Notes: generated by a model not told the origin, from the sequence alone. 64,000 nt of DNA from Tritrichomonas musculus (GCA_039105265.1 JAPFFF010000007.1:5146001-5210000); one strand, 5' to 3'; numbered from the stretch's first letter, positions 34,804-44,949 are shown. Numbers and translations are program-made.

Positions 34804-37800
34804 TCAATTAAACTTTATTCTTTGCAATCAAGTGAGGCTGAAAAGCTCAAAGACAAAAATATAGAGATAAGTGTTAATGATGAAGGTAATATTGATATTA
34901 TAAGAAATGAGGACCCAGATGATTACCCAAAATTTAGTTGCTTATATAATAAGGCTGAAGTAGATGAAAGAGTAGTTGGTAATCATATCGAAAATGGAGG
35001 AAAGCTTGATGGTTTCGGCAATGTACCTATTACAAATAAATTTGCCAATTATTTAAAATACGTATTTAAAGGACCTGAACAGACACCCTTATTAGAAGAC
35101 TCACTACCTGAAAAAGCAGAGTCACATAAGGAGTTGATAAAAGATGAACTTTGTGTTAATACATTTAATGAATTTATTGAAGAAGAATCGAAAACATGTG
35201 AGGCTATTCATGAGATGTATACCGAATTGATGTGTGCAGCAGATGGATATGAACAAATTGCTTTTGATGAACAAACAGGGCAAAGCAAAGTTGTTCATTA
35301 TCTTCAATATCCAAAGTCTATACCAACTCCTACTCCAGACCCTTATCTTGCAGAGGTAGGATACTCGAATTTAGGGGATTTATTGATGAACATTATGAAG
35401 AATGAAAAGACAACAAATCCAACAAAGAAAATCTTATATGAAGCTTTTAATGAAGAAAATTGGAAAAAATTCATTAGTGGAACTATTCAATATCATTATA
35501 ATCTTCAAGATAATAGACTAAAAACAATAGGATATAAATATAAAGGAAGTACTGATCAAGTTGTTGCAGACCAAATAGTTGAAGTTAAAAGTCCTCGTGA
35601 GTTTTTTGAGACATATACCCAAAATCTAAAAGATAATAATATAAATAAAGACCAATATGCAAAAGCTATGTTAGGTCTTTATTTGTATAATGTAATTTTA
35701 CATTCAGGTATTACATACTATTATACACATCGAAATGCTAATGGAATGAAAGTGGATGTTGTACCACCTGGTGGACAAGACTATTTAAATATAACGTTAG
35801 GACAATGTTTAAATTTAGTATTCGAGATTATTAAAGATATAGTGAATTCACATAATGCTTTATTTGATTATGTTGTAACAATCAAGTCTTGTAATTGCAA
35901 ACACGATAATCAAGGAGGTAACCAAGGAGGTAATGAAGGTAATGGTGAAGAAGAGGATGATAATCAAGGAGGTAATGAAGGTGGTGATAATGAAGGCGGT
36001 GATAATGATTCAAACCTAATTCAATATATGAATGTAGGTCTACAAGCTGTAAATCAATTATCAGGTTATTTATTACATAATATTGCGAACCTAGGAAATA
36101 ATGTTGCATCTCTCAGGTTCCAAAATGAAGTAGAGTCATTTACACAAGAGATGTTTGATTATGAGATATATGATAATGGTTTAGATGAGATGAATAGACA
36201 ATACCAGTCAATAGGAATACAAACAGAACAACCAACACGTCAACGAGAATCCTTATTTAATGATTCATATGTTTGGTGTACAGTATTTCGCATGTGGACG
36301 AGTTTTGCAGTTTATAATATACCAAATCAATTTGGATGGAGGACTAATTCTGCATTTGGAGCTCCTTGGAATTTTGTCTGGGATGTTGGACATAGGGAAT
36401 GGATAGCAATAGCGCCACATGAAGAAGATGTACCAGCTGGATGGAGAATTAACCCAAAGGGAAATGAAATAGCACAAACAATAGTACAACATAATATTCA
36501 TTGGGAAGGAGAAATGATTTATAATCCTGATAGAGGACAATGGGAATATTATCCACCAGAAGAAAGTATTGTTGTACCAGAACAACCGGGACCTGTTATT
36601 AATATTGTTCCTGAACAAAATAGGAATGCAGTGTTAAGACCAACTTATGTTTGGTCTCTTGAGTCAGGTCGTTGGGTTAATTCAATGACAATAGCTAATA
36701 TGCCAAGATCACATCCAAATGATAATAATGATTGGAGGCGAGATGTTAGCTTACAAGCACCTGCCAATTTTGTTTGGGACATAGACCATAGGGAATGGGT
36801 AGCTATAAGAAACAATGTTAGTGAAATGCTTAATGACAGAGATTGGAGGACAAATCGAGATATTGGAGATATTGCAGTAAGGCATTATCAAGAACATTTT
36901 TTACAAGGAATCGGCGAATTAGTATGGAATGATGATTATAATAGTTATGTTTATCAATGTAATGAGATAAGCCCATTATCATTATCATTAGAAGATAAAA
37001 GCAATAGCGGAGCAATAGCAATACCAGACCAAATTACAAGTACTGAAGCTTGGGATAAAATTTTAGACTGTATGGGTATCCCTGTTATTAATAATCCTAA
37101 TGAGATAGATGAGAAGAATCCAGTACTTGGTAAATATATTATAAAGGGTGACTTAAAAGTAAATGGGAAAATAATATGTGATTCTATTCCAAGTGGAGGT
37201 ACAACAACAACTGACTCCAAGTATTTTACCTTGAAGGAATCAGACCAGTTATATTTATATAGACCATCTAAGACGTATGAAGAATCCAATTATTATTGTA
37301 TGAGATGGGATATAGATAAAGATTATGACATACCACTAAATTTAGTATTTAGATTCAAAGACTATCTATTTGGTCATAACTGGGAATTAACATGGGATGG
37401 TAAAAATTGGACAGGAAATAATTGTCAAAACATGTGTACAGAAAAGATATCATACATGAACACAAATGACGGTGCGCCTGCTTTAACAATCAAACATAAC
37501 GAAAGAATTGGTAGATGGATAAAAGGAACAATAAAGGAAGATTTAACTGATGATGATAATTATGCTCATATCTTGAAAGATTATCTTACCAATTGGAGGG
37601 TTGTTAAGAAAGATGGAACCATATTAAGTGAAGGAATAACTGCAACTTTTGATTCAAGTGGTTCAGGTACTTTAACTCAAGATGGATATAAATATGAACA
37701 AGCTAGAATGTATGTTGATGCGCCAAGTGGATTAAATGCAGATGATGGATTATATGTTTATGCTGACCTAAATATTAATGGAAATATAACTGAATTAAAA

Positions 37801-40335
37801 TGGGATTGTCATCCTACTCATTGTATTAATTCAGGTGTTATGCATACCTATGGGTCAAATCCTTGTCTCGAATCATTTAATTATCATCGAGAAAAAAGGC
37901 ATTCCATTAAAATCATTGAAGGATTTAATCATAAGAACATTCGAATATATATAGAGAAAGAATTATTTGATTTTGATGTGAAAGTTAATCCATTCGATAT
38001 AATTATTCAACAACAATTTTATGAAGTAGAGCCAGACCCAAGAAAATGCACTACCATATCGACAGATTATAATATTTATTCATCAAAGATTATATGGGCT
38101 GATAATATCATGACTATGCGTCGAGATTTAAATGTTGTTGGTGGAATCACAGATATATTAGCCTATGATTATGCTTTATTGAAACAGACAGTTGATAATC
38201 TAGTTGAACAAATGAGAATTCAAGCCATGTATAATGAATATACTGATAGTATTAAACAAGGTGTAGCAGTTGCGAATAGTATATTAAATATTTTAGCATC
38301 AACAGTTTGTATTGCAAGTGCCCTTTCAACATTAAATATGTCCAATAACTCTGTAACTATTAATACATATCAAACAAGACCTTTCCCAGCAGGTCCAGGA
38401 GGAAATGGTGGAGGAGGTGGTGGTGGTGGTGGTGGTTATCCAGGTGATGGAGGTAGTGGCTTTCAAGGTAAGTTTTTGGTGAATGTTGATTTGAAGGCTG
38501 ATAAGATGACTATGGAAAGATTTTTACCAATAACAACAACTGTTCAAAATCCTGTTGCTGGAGCTATTTCAACATTCTCAGCTACACAGGTTGTCCTTTC
38601 GACAACACATGCACTGACTCAGTTAGGAAATGCTATTGCTACACTTGGTTCGAATGTCTTACACTTCTTTAGGAATAGACCAGATACAAATGGAACTGAA
38701 ACATTAAATATTAATTCATCCTCGATTACAATAACTGATAATGATACTGATAATGCAACAAATACTATCACAACCACTGAGCAATCATTAGAGAGAACTC
38801 ATAGAGAAGTACAGCCACAGGTTGTTACAGATGAAACAGATGAGATTCGAACAGATATAACTGTACCACAGACTACAATGACAAATACAGCTTCAACTAC
38901 GATTGCACTTAGGAATCAAGTTCCTGTTATCAATATATCTGGAATCCAGTATACCTTAGAAGATATTGCAGATATGACAAGAGCAGAACGAAATGCATTA
39001 GTTGCTAGTCATCCTGATATCTTACGTATCCAATATCATGGAAGAGAGTGGTTTAATGTGTATGATTTGTTTTATAATGACCAACTCATTATCCATAATA
39101 ATGTATTTCAACGAAGGACTCTAATAAGACCAGCTGATATTGAGATGACAGATAGAATACATAGAGCTACTGATAATAATTGGTCAATAGAATGGGAAGG
39201 AACAACATACACAGCGAGAGATATTGAACAATTATCTATGCAAGACAGATTAAATTTACCATTTGTACAAAATGGAGATATTGGATTAGAACCTTACTTG
39301 AATGACCAAACAATGGAAGCATGGATAAATATTATTGATCATAGAGGAGAGACTATTGATCCAATTGTTGCTACTATTGATTATTCAGCACCAACTACAG
39401 CAAATATTAGTGGAGGTCAAGTACGATTTGTTGGAATAAATTCACAGATAGAAGTCAATGCAAATGGAGTTAGATATCAGCATTATGACCTTGTTGCCAC
39501 AACAGATACTTGGACAGTACCAGGAACAACACCAGCAATAACAGCAAGAATGATAGAACAAATGAGTGATGAACAAAGAGGAGAACTAATGGATAATATT
39601 TATTCTCATGGTAATCTTTTAGCTTTTAATGACACATTAGATGAAACAACTGGTGAAGAAATAACACAAGTACTATATAATGGAAATGTAGTTGCTACAA
39701 TAGATAGAAGAAGACTACATGTAATTAATATTGTGAATGGAGTGATAGAAATGTACCAACAAGATGGTGTTATAAGTGCAACTACCCAGGTTATTATGGG
39801 AGCAGTAGGTTATGTTGCTAGAAGGTTCTTACATGGTCAATGGCAGTTTGTTAGACATCATCCTGGTGATGCAGCAGCTATAGCAGGAGTAGCAGCAGAA
39901 GCATATGTAGCAAATAGAATAGGATTATTTAATATTCCAAGTTGGTTCCGTCGTAATGATAACCCAGAGACATTAGCAGAGGAAGATGTATTAGAAAAGA
40001 TTCTTGCATGGGCATATCATGAAGAAACAGATGATGAACCTGAACTTGAAATAACAATGAAGGATGCTGATAAGATGATGGTTTCATTTGATACATGTAT
40101 TAATATTGCAAAGACATATCGCGATACTTTAAAGGGTACAATAGCATTCATGTGCGAGAAAATCAAAGAGCTTGAAAATAAGTCAAGTACAAAACATCCA
40201 TTAGAAGATATAGATATGACTGCTTATATTACTAAAGTAGAAGTGAAGGAAATGATAGACCAGAAGGATGCATATATTGATACTCTTGAGGCAAGACTTG
40301 CAGCACTTGAAGCTAAATGTGCTAACATCGAATGA
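34801..40335 (+). CDS. Giant fibre-like protein 1 of element B (1,844 aa)
   Basis: Order: N-terminal 370 residues; a Gly/Asn/Glu linker with NQGGNEGG repeats (about 365-400); SIGIQTEQPT (about 472); two W-rich modules (about 484-590 and 613-720) with SFAVYNIPNQFGW/ANFVWDIDHREW-type units; a region shared with fibre protein 2 (about 808-1123: LYLYRPSKT, NWELTWDGKNWTG, QQQFYEVEPDP, TDYNIYSSKI); a pure glycine run (about 1205-1214); repeats with YTLEDIADMTRAERN-type starts; and a C-terminal coiled coil (about 1800-1844). Repeats, a shaft-like layout and an end coil suggest a trimeric surface fibre; this is inference. Only three bases separate its start from the most upstream start of the divergent gene. 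Confidence 0.65.
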   Translation: MSIKLYSLQSSEAEKLKDKNIEISVNDEGNIDIIRNEDPDDYPKFSCLYNKAEVDERVVGNHIENGGKLDGFGNVPITNKFANYLKYVFKGPEQTPLLEDSLPEKAESHKELIKDELCVNTFNEFIEEESKTCEAIHEMYTELMCAADGYEQIAFDEQTGQSKVVHYLQYPKSIPTPTPDPYLAEVGYSNLGDLLMNIMKNEKTTNPTKKILYEAFNEENWKKFISGTIQYHYNLQDNRLKTIGYKYKGSTDQVVADQIVEVKSPREFFETYTQNLKDNNINKDQYAKAMLGLYLYNVILHSGITYYYTHRNANGMKVDVVPPGGQDYLNITLGQCLNLVFEIIKDIVNSHNALFDYVVTIKSCNCKHDNQGGNQGGNEGNGEEEDDNQGGNEGGDNEGGDNDSNLIQYMNVGLQAVNQLSGYLLHNIANLGNNVASLRFQNEVESFTQEMFDYEIYDNGLDEMNRQYQSIGIQTEQPTRQRESLFNDSYVWCTVFRMWTSFAVYNIPNQFGWRTNSAFGAPWNFVWDVGHREWIAIAPHEEDVPAGWRINPKGNEIAQTIVQHNIHWEGEMIYNPDRGQWEYYPPEESIVVPEQPGPVINIVPEQNRNAVLRPTYVWSLESGRWVNSMTIANMPRSHPNDNNDWRRDVSLQAPANFVWDIDHREWVAIRNNVSEMLNDRDWRTNRDIGDIAVRHYQEHFLQGIGELVWNDDYNSYVYQCNEISPLSLSLEDKSNSGAIAIPDQITSTEAWDKILDCMGIPVINNPNEIDEKNPVLGKYIIKGDLKVNGKIICDSIPSGGTTTTDSKYFTLKESDQLYLYRPSKTYEESNYYCMRWDIDKDYDIPLNLVFRFKDYLFGHNWELTWDGKNWTGNNCQNMCTEKISYMNTNDGAPALTIKHNERIGRWIKGTIKEDLTDDDNYAHILKDYLTNWRVVKKDGTILSEGITATFDSSGSGTLTQDGYKYEQARMYVDAPSGLNADDGLYVYADLNINGNITELKWDCHPTHCINSGVMHTYGSNPCLESFNYHREKRHSIKIIEGFNHKNIRIYIEKELFDFDVKVNPFDIIIQQQFYEVEPDPRKCTTISTDYNIYSSKIIWADNIMTMRRDLNVVGGITDILAYDYALLKQTVDNLVEQMRIQAMYNEYTDSIKQGVAVANSILNILASTVCIASALSTLNMSNNSVTINTYQTRPFPAGPGGNGGGGGGGGGGYPGDGGSGFQGKFLVNVDLKADKMTMERFLPITTTVQNPVAGAISTFSATQVVLSTTHALTQLGNAIATLGSNVLHFFRNRPDTNGTETLNINSSSITITDNDTDNATNTITTTEQSLERTHREVQPQVVTDETDEIRTDITVPQTTMTNTASTTIALRNQVPVINISGIQYTLEDIADMTRAERNALVASHPDILRIQYHGREWFNVYDLFYNDQLIIHNNVFQRRTLIRPADIEMTDRIHRATDNNWSIEWEGTTYTARDIEQLSMQDRLNLPFVQNGDIGLEPYLNDQTMEAWINIIDHRGETIDPIVATIDYSAPTTANISGGQVRFVGINSQIEVNANGVRYQHYDLVATTDTWTVPGTTPAITARMIEQMSDEQRGELMDNIYSHGNLLAFNDTLDETTGEEITQVLYNGNVVATIDRRRLHVINIVNGVIEMYQQDGVISATTQVIMGAVGYVARRFLHGQWQFVRHHPGDAAAIAGVAAEAYVANRIGLFNIPSWFRRNDNPETLAEEDVLEKILAWAYHEETDDEPELEITMKDADKMMVSFDTCINIAKTYRDTLKGTIAFMCEKIKELENKSSTKHPLEDIDMTAYITKVEVKEMIDQKDAYIDTLEARLAALEAKCANIE

Positions 40336-40354
40336 GAAGTTTTATTTAACTAAA

Positions 40355-42952
40355 ATGAGTGATACTACTACAAGATTTAAAGGAGATATACAGTTTAAGA
40401 TAGGGGATGCTACTCGAAAAGGTAGCCAGTTATTAACCTTGGGTGACTTAGATAACTATGTACAGACAGGTCATTTATTTAATGAGGTCGAAGGTTTACC
40501 AGAAGTTGATATTAAAAATAAAAATATACAGTATGTATCATTTGAGTCTTCAACAACAACTTACAATATCCTTAAGTTTGTTAATTTGCCTGAAGACTTC
40601 ATGAATAAGCTCAACGAAATAAAAACCCAGACTAATATATTTAAGATAGTATTGAGGAAGAATATAGTATATGATACAAGTGGTAATTTAGTCAAGGAGT
40701 TCTACATATATGTTAAGGATGGTCAAGTATATTCTCCTTTGATAACTAAAAGTAGTAATGGATGCAGTATAAATAATAGTACCATTATGGGATATATGAA
40801 TATAGCTTTTGATAGTAAACTAGACTTCAACCCATATACCTTGTGGCTGAATGGGGAGTTGAGCATAATGAATGAATATATAACTGATTCTTTACAGACA
40901 GAGAAGGCAATAAAGTGTTCTATAATAAAAGCTGATAATGCATTAAGTTTACGTAAAAGCGATGTACTATACTTATATAAGCCTACATCAACTAGTCAGG
41001 TTGAGATCGATAACAAGAAATATTGGTTACTTCAATGGAACATAGATACTGGATATACTATACCTAATGACTTAGAGTTTAGGTTTAATGAGTATTGTTT
41101 TGGTAATAAGTGGTTTTTATCATGGGATGGTACAAAATGGGTAGGTGATAACATACAAGGTCATATCAATGGTAGATTAGTTAATGGATTAAATAAGGAG
41201 AATGAGTATGGTGAAGATGGTACCTACATACAAGTCAAGAGGAGTGAGAGGAACATGAAACTGATTAATAAGCCTAATGACTACTCTCCTGATAACATAC
41301 TACATTACATGATTCATGGAGGTAAGTGTAAAATAGACTGTTTTGTAAAATTAAAGACAGGGGAGATAGAACCTTTTTCGAAATATGGTCTAGGATATCA
41401 AACAAGTCAAGGAGGTACAAAAGATGGATATGATATTGAAGCAATAAGGTGCTATAAGATGAATAATGCGACTAATAAATTAGAAACTAGTGCTATTGAT
41501 GAACTCTACCTTGATATTACCCTTGAAGGTTCTAAAAATGCAAATAGGTTCTCAGTTCGACCTACTGGAAAAGAAGGCAATGGAGGAGACAAGGTATGGT
41601 TGTTCTTACATGGTGTACTTGATTCATGTGAAAAGCTTGAATATACATATGCAGCTTCGACTACTAATGACTCAAGGGATATTAAGATATATTTAGCTGA
41701 TGAATATGTTGACCCAATAGATGAGGTTCATTGGGATTCAACTACTAACCCATTCGAGTATATCATTAAGCAGCAATTTTATGAAGTATCCCCAAATCCT
41801 AATGGGGCAACAACCTTATATACTGATTATAATATTACCTCCTCTAAGATAATTACTGCTGATAATATTACTACTATGAGGAGTGATTTAAACTTAGTTA
41901 CCAACAATGTAGATGTTATTAGCTATGATGTTAACGAAATGAACACTGTTATGGAAAGCTTAAAAGGTAGAGTATCAAGGACTGAACAAGTTACTCAACA
42001 TCTGGAGGATGATGTAGATAATTTACGTATAGTCTCATGGACTGCATTAGCTTTTGGAGTTGCAGGTACTGCTGGATCAATAGGTTCTATTGGTATGCAG
42101 CTATTTCCAGATGGTATAAGCTTTCCTACCATAAAAGGTGGAGGATTCCTTAAAAGGTTATTCTCTCATAAGTCAACCAAAGGTATGAGTGATTTGGTTA
42201 GAAATAGCATTAACTTCATGTCAGGTACTACAGCAAGAAGCATAACCAAAGATATAACACCTATCATTACCTGGTGTGAAGAGGAGTATAAGCAACTTGA
42301 TGAACTACCTTTTACTGATGAGAATGATAACCCTGATACTGGAACCTTGACATTAAGTGGTGCTATGGATATCAGCAATATGTTTAGGGACTCACTCAAG
42401 CCTTGTTTCAAGTTGTTAGCTGAGAAGGTCAATGAGCTAGAGGCTGAGTTTGATAATTACCCTACTGTGGATGAAGCTAATGAAGGTCTAGATGTACTTA
42501 TACGTAGGATAGAGACATTAGAGGGTGAAAATATCGCATTAAAAGATACTATAGCAGCAATGGAAGCTAGGTTAACTGCATTAGTGAATAAATTAACGCG
42601 AATTAAGTATACATTCAACGTACCAAATAGTACTAGCATTCGTTACCAATTCGAACAACCATTTGATGCATATGAGGCAACCCTCTATTTGACATATCAT
42701 GAAAACAAAAATAATGTTACCAGTGATAAAGAAATTAAAATTAATATATCATTCAATGTTAAAAATTCACCTACGAGTGAATATCAATGTGAACCAACTA
42801 AGATCTGGTTAAACAATATTGAATTTCCATTAAGTAGTGGCAATTTAGTGGTCAATGCAACAGCTAATTTCATAGCGATTAATTCAACATTCTTTACATC
42901 AAATGGTATCTTAGCTGAAGATAATACCAAGAATGAGATACATTCATTATAA
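40355..42952 (+). CDS. Fibre-like protein 2 of element B, paralogue of protein 1 (865 aa)
   Basis: The ATG at 40355 (MSDTTTRFKGDIQFKIGD) is chosen; upstream in-frame sequence overlaps the end of protein 1. The N-terminal 60 residues (LLTLGDLDNYVQTGHLFNEV) look like an attachment segment. Residues about 199-515 match protein 1 in order: LYLYKPTSTS, FRFNEYCFGNKWFLSWDGTK, KQQFYEVSPNP, TDYNITSSKIITADNITTM. A hydrophobic glycine-rich stretch (about 565-600, WTALAFGVAGTAGSIGSIG) follows, then a coiled coil (about 690-755), then a beta-rich end of about 110 residues. The pair arose by gene duplication within the element. GAAGTTTTATTTAACTAAAATG lies before the start. Confidence 0.65.
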   Translation: MSDTTTRFKGDIQFKIGDATRKGSQLLTLGDLDNYVQTGHLFNEVEGLPEVDIKNKNIQYVSFESSTTTYNILKFVNLPEDFMNKLNEIKTQTNIFKIVLRKNIVYDTSGNLVKEFYIYVKDGQVYSPLITKSSNGCSINNSTIMGYMNIAFDSKLDFNPYTLWLNGELSIMNEYITDSLQTEKAIKCSIIKADNALSLRKSDVLYLYKPTSTSQVEIDNKKYWLLQWNIDTGYTIPNDLEFRFNEYCFGNKWFLSWDGTKWVGDNIQGHINGRLVNGLNKENEYGEDGTYIQVKRSERNMKLINKPNDYSPDNILHYMIHGGKCKIDCFVKLKTGEIEPFSKYGLGYQTSQGGTKDGYDIEAIRCYKMNNATNKLETSAIDELYLDITLEGSKNANRFSVRPTGKEGNGGDKVWLFLHGVLDSCEKLEYTYAASTTNDSRDIKIYLADEYVDPIDEVHWDSTTNPFEYIIKQQFYEVSPNPNGATTLYTDYNITSSKIITADNITTMRSDLNLVTNNVDVISYDVNEMNTVMESLKGRVSRTEQVTQHLEDDVDNLRIVSWTALAFGVAGTAGSIGSIGMQLFPDGISFPTIKGGGFLKRLFSHKSTKGMSDLVRNSINFMSGTTARSITKDITPIITWCEEEYKQLDELPFTDENDNPDTGTLTLSGAMDISNMFRDSLKPCFKLLAEKVNELEAEFDNYPTVDEANEGLDVLIRRIETLEGENIALKDTIAAMEARLTALVNKLTRIKYTFNVPNSTSIRYQFEQPFDAYEATLYLTYHENKNNVTSDKEIKINISFNVKNSPTSEYQCEPTKIWLNNIEFPLSSGNLVVNATANFIAINSTFFTSNGILAEDNTKNEIHSL

Positions 42953-42979
42953 GGAGGTAGGTACGAGATTCTCGGGGCT

Positions 42980-43045
42980 GGTACCTGTGCCGTTTCATAG
43001 ATGGGCGGTTGTGGGGTGGGGTACCTGTGCCGTTTCATAGATGGG
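42980..43045. repeat. 26-base direct repeat, period 40, beside the end of element B
   Basis: Positions 42980-43005 and 43020-43045 are identical and begin GGTACCTGTGCCGTTTC. The spacer is G-rich (CGGTTGTGGGGTGG). It directly follows the last gene of the element and is much richer in G+C than the host DNA. Confidence 0.9.
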
Positions 43046-43068
43046 GAGCAGTAGTGAGAACAAGAATA

Positions 43069-43127
43069 TTTTTTTCTTTTTTTCTTTTTTCTTTTCTTTT
43101 CTTTTTCTTTTCTTTTCTTTTTCTTTT
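43069..43127. repeat. 59-base pure pyrimidine tract
   Basis: Only T and C for 59 bases, built from CTTTT and CTTTTT units. Such mirror-like pyrimidine tracts can form triplex DNA. It may mark the terminal region of element B. Confidence 0.9.
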
Positions 43128-44010
43128 ATGACGAGTTCGTGTTGACGCGTGGGGTGCCAGCCCCAGCGGAAACCGACTCGTATATACTACTTTTGAGAAT
43201 CGATATCAAAAACGTCACTTTTTTGCATCTGATACTCGATTATCAGTTTAAAAAACTGATATCGAGATTATCGATTATCAAGACATCAGATATGAAATGT
43301 GATATAAAAATAATTGTAAACTTGATATCAATTACCGAGATCTCGAGATCTCAAACTGATTTATCTTCTTTTATAATTGGTATTTGTGATTTTATAATAT
43401 TTAAAAATATATAATATAATGTATTGATGTTTATTTTAAGATTAAAATCAAAAAATACATTCTTTTTTTTATGAAATATTTGAGATTAAAATACGATCAT
43501 ATTTTATCAAAAAGTTTAATTGAAAATTCTGATATCAAAAGCTGAGAAAAAAAATTCTCGATCTCTGAAATCGATCTCGAGAATCTGTGTATATTTATGT
43601 ATCGATATCAAAAAGTCAATCAATTATCGATCTCGAGAATCGGAGAATAACAAGTCTATTTGGACATTACTTTTGGAATTGCTTATCTTTGAATTATTCA
43701 AAAGATCATATTGATTGCATCATTATTAAATAAAATTCCAATTAATTGAAATTCATTGTTTTTTTAAATCACAACTGAATTGATGAAATTGAAAAAATTA
43801 AGGAAAATGAACATTTCCTTATATAATTTTAGCAGTATTAGAATTTTTTTATGTTGAGATATTTTTCTGAAAAAGGCTCAAAGCAAATTTGAAAAAATAA
43901 TTTGAACAAAGAAGATTTCTAATATGGATCATTCTCTTTTCTCGTTATTTTCCAGTTAACAGACTTTTGTTAACAATATATTTTTTAACGAACTTTTTTA
44001 TTTCTAATAA
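43128..44010. other. Palindrome-rich non-coding stretch at the element B/host border
   Basis: About 880 bases without a convincing gene; the short open frames here have no start context and no protein-like composition. It begins with an ACGAGT...ACTCGT inverted pair (43131-43180) around GGGGTGCCAGCCCC. It then holds repeated ATCGATATCAAAAA (43198 and 43600), ATCGATCTCGAGAATC (about 43570 and 43627) and a 16-base perfect palindrome at 43337. From about 43700 it is plain AT-rich DNA leading to the next gene. Confidence 0.7.
43337..43352. repeat. Perfect 16-base palindrome GAGATCTCGAGATCTC
   Basis: Reads the same on both strands and is the strongest of several CTCGAG/ATCGAT palindromes in this 450-base stretch. 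Confidence 0.95.
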
Positions 44011-44949
44011 ATGAGTCAGAAAAATAATCATATTGGTAGTCGTTATCATTTGAAGTCTTCAGTGAAATCACCTACGCTTGAAATAGATTTAAAAAAAATT
44101 TCACCTGATTCAAACCAAAAAAATAAATCGAAATATCATTCGTCCATTGATTTAACTGATTTTATTGAGTCAGTTCCATCAATTCTTAGGCCGATGAAAA
44201 TTGAAGAAGTAACACCTCCAATATCTAAAAATTGGAGAAATTCAAATTTTGAAGAAGATTATCCATTAATACCATCTTATGAATCAATTAGTCGGCAAAA
44301 TTATATTCAAAAAAGGGAATATAACAAAATAATCGCAAAATTAGATAGACTTTTAGAAGAAGAAGACTATGAAGAAGATATAAAAGACGATGATGAAGAT
44401 ATAATATACGAAGAAGAAGATGTACAAGAACTTTCATCATTATCAGATTTTACAGATGAAATGGACGAAAAGCCATTGAAACATCTCGATTCTCTTATAA
44501 GTAAAATAAAAGTTACAAGCAAAGAGATCAAAAACAAACCAGAAAAATCATTTTCAAAAGGAAAATTTCATGAATATAGCTCAGAAAATTCACTTGAGAT
44601 TCAATGCCATAGACTTAATAAATATCTTGAAGATAATGATATTTTCATTGAAAGTGAAGATGATTATAGAAATAAAAACATGACATGTGACATGAAAAAT
44701 CACACACGATATACTAGCAATATTTATCAAAGCCAAAATAATCAAAGATATGTGACTAGTAAAATATCAATTTCTGATCGCCAAATTAATGCTGATTTCA
44801 ATTCATCAAGTATACAAGAACTTTCGTCTCCAATTAAAAGAAAAAAGATTATTTCATCTTCACAAGGAGTGCTTAAACAAAAATGCAAAAGAAATGAACA
44901 ATCACAAATGAGAAATGCATCAATTCTTTACCAACTTGAAGAATTATGA
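44011..44949 (+). CDS. Acidic, largely disordered host protein of unknown function (312 aa)
   Basis: Starts MSQKNNHIGSRYHLKSS after TTTTTTATTTCTAATAAATG. Residues about 105-150 hold a coil followed by a strongly acidic stretch (EEEDYEEDIKDDDEDIIYEEE), with Ser/Lys/Asn-rich parts before and after and a basic segment (SPIKRKKIISSSQG) near residue 275 that could act as a nuclear signal. No domain is recognised. The very AT-rich codon choice is like the host genes to the right, not like the elements. It could be a host gene or an unrecognised passenger. Confidence 0.55.
   Translation: MSQKNNHIGSRYHLKSSVKSPTLEIDLKKISPDSNQKNKSKYHSSIDLTDFIESVPSILRPMKIEEVTPPISKNWRNSNFEEDYPLIPSYESISRQNYIQKREYNKIIAKLDRLLEEEDYEEDIKDDDEDIIYEEEDVQELSSLSDFTDEMDEKPLKHLDSLISKIKVTSKEIKNKPEKSFSKGKFHEYSSENSLEIQCHRLNKYLEDNDIFIESEDDYRNKNMTCDMKNHTRYTSNIYQSQNNQRYVTSKISISDRQINADFNSSSIQELSSPIKRKKIISSSQGVLKQKCKRNEQSQMRNASILYQLEEL

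Larger units (their letters stand above)
18081..43190. mobile_element. Polinton/Maverick element B
   Basis: A second element of the Polinton/Maverick family and of a different lineage from element A: different gene order, more AT-rich, a shorter polymerase and two giant fibre genes. It has protease, integrase, packaging ATPase, major capsid protein and DNA polymerase B, plus about fourteen further genes. All core genes are open, no breaks were seen, and it looks whole in its coding part and young. Both ends are approximate: the left is placed at the HNH gene and the right just after the pyrimidine tract near 43.13 kb. About 25 kb is long for the family, whose members are often 15-20 kb. Confidence 0.88.

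Noticed and set aside
43139-43714. Two short open frames (91 and 64 codons) right of element B
   Set aside because: Repetitive, palindrome-derived sequence with no start context and no recognisable protein features.
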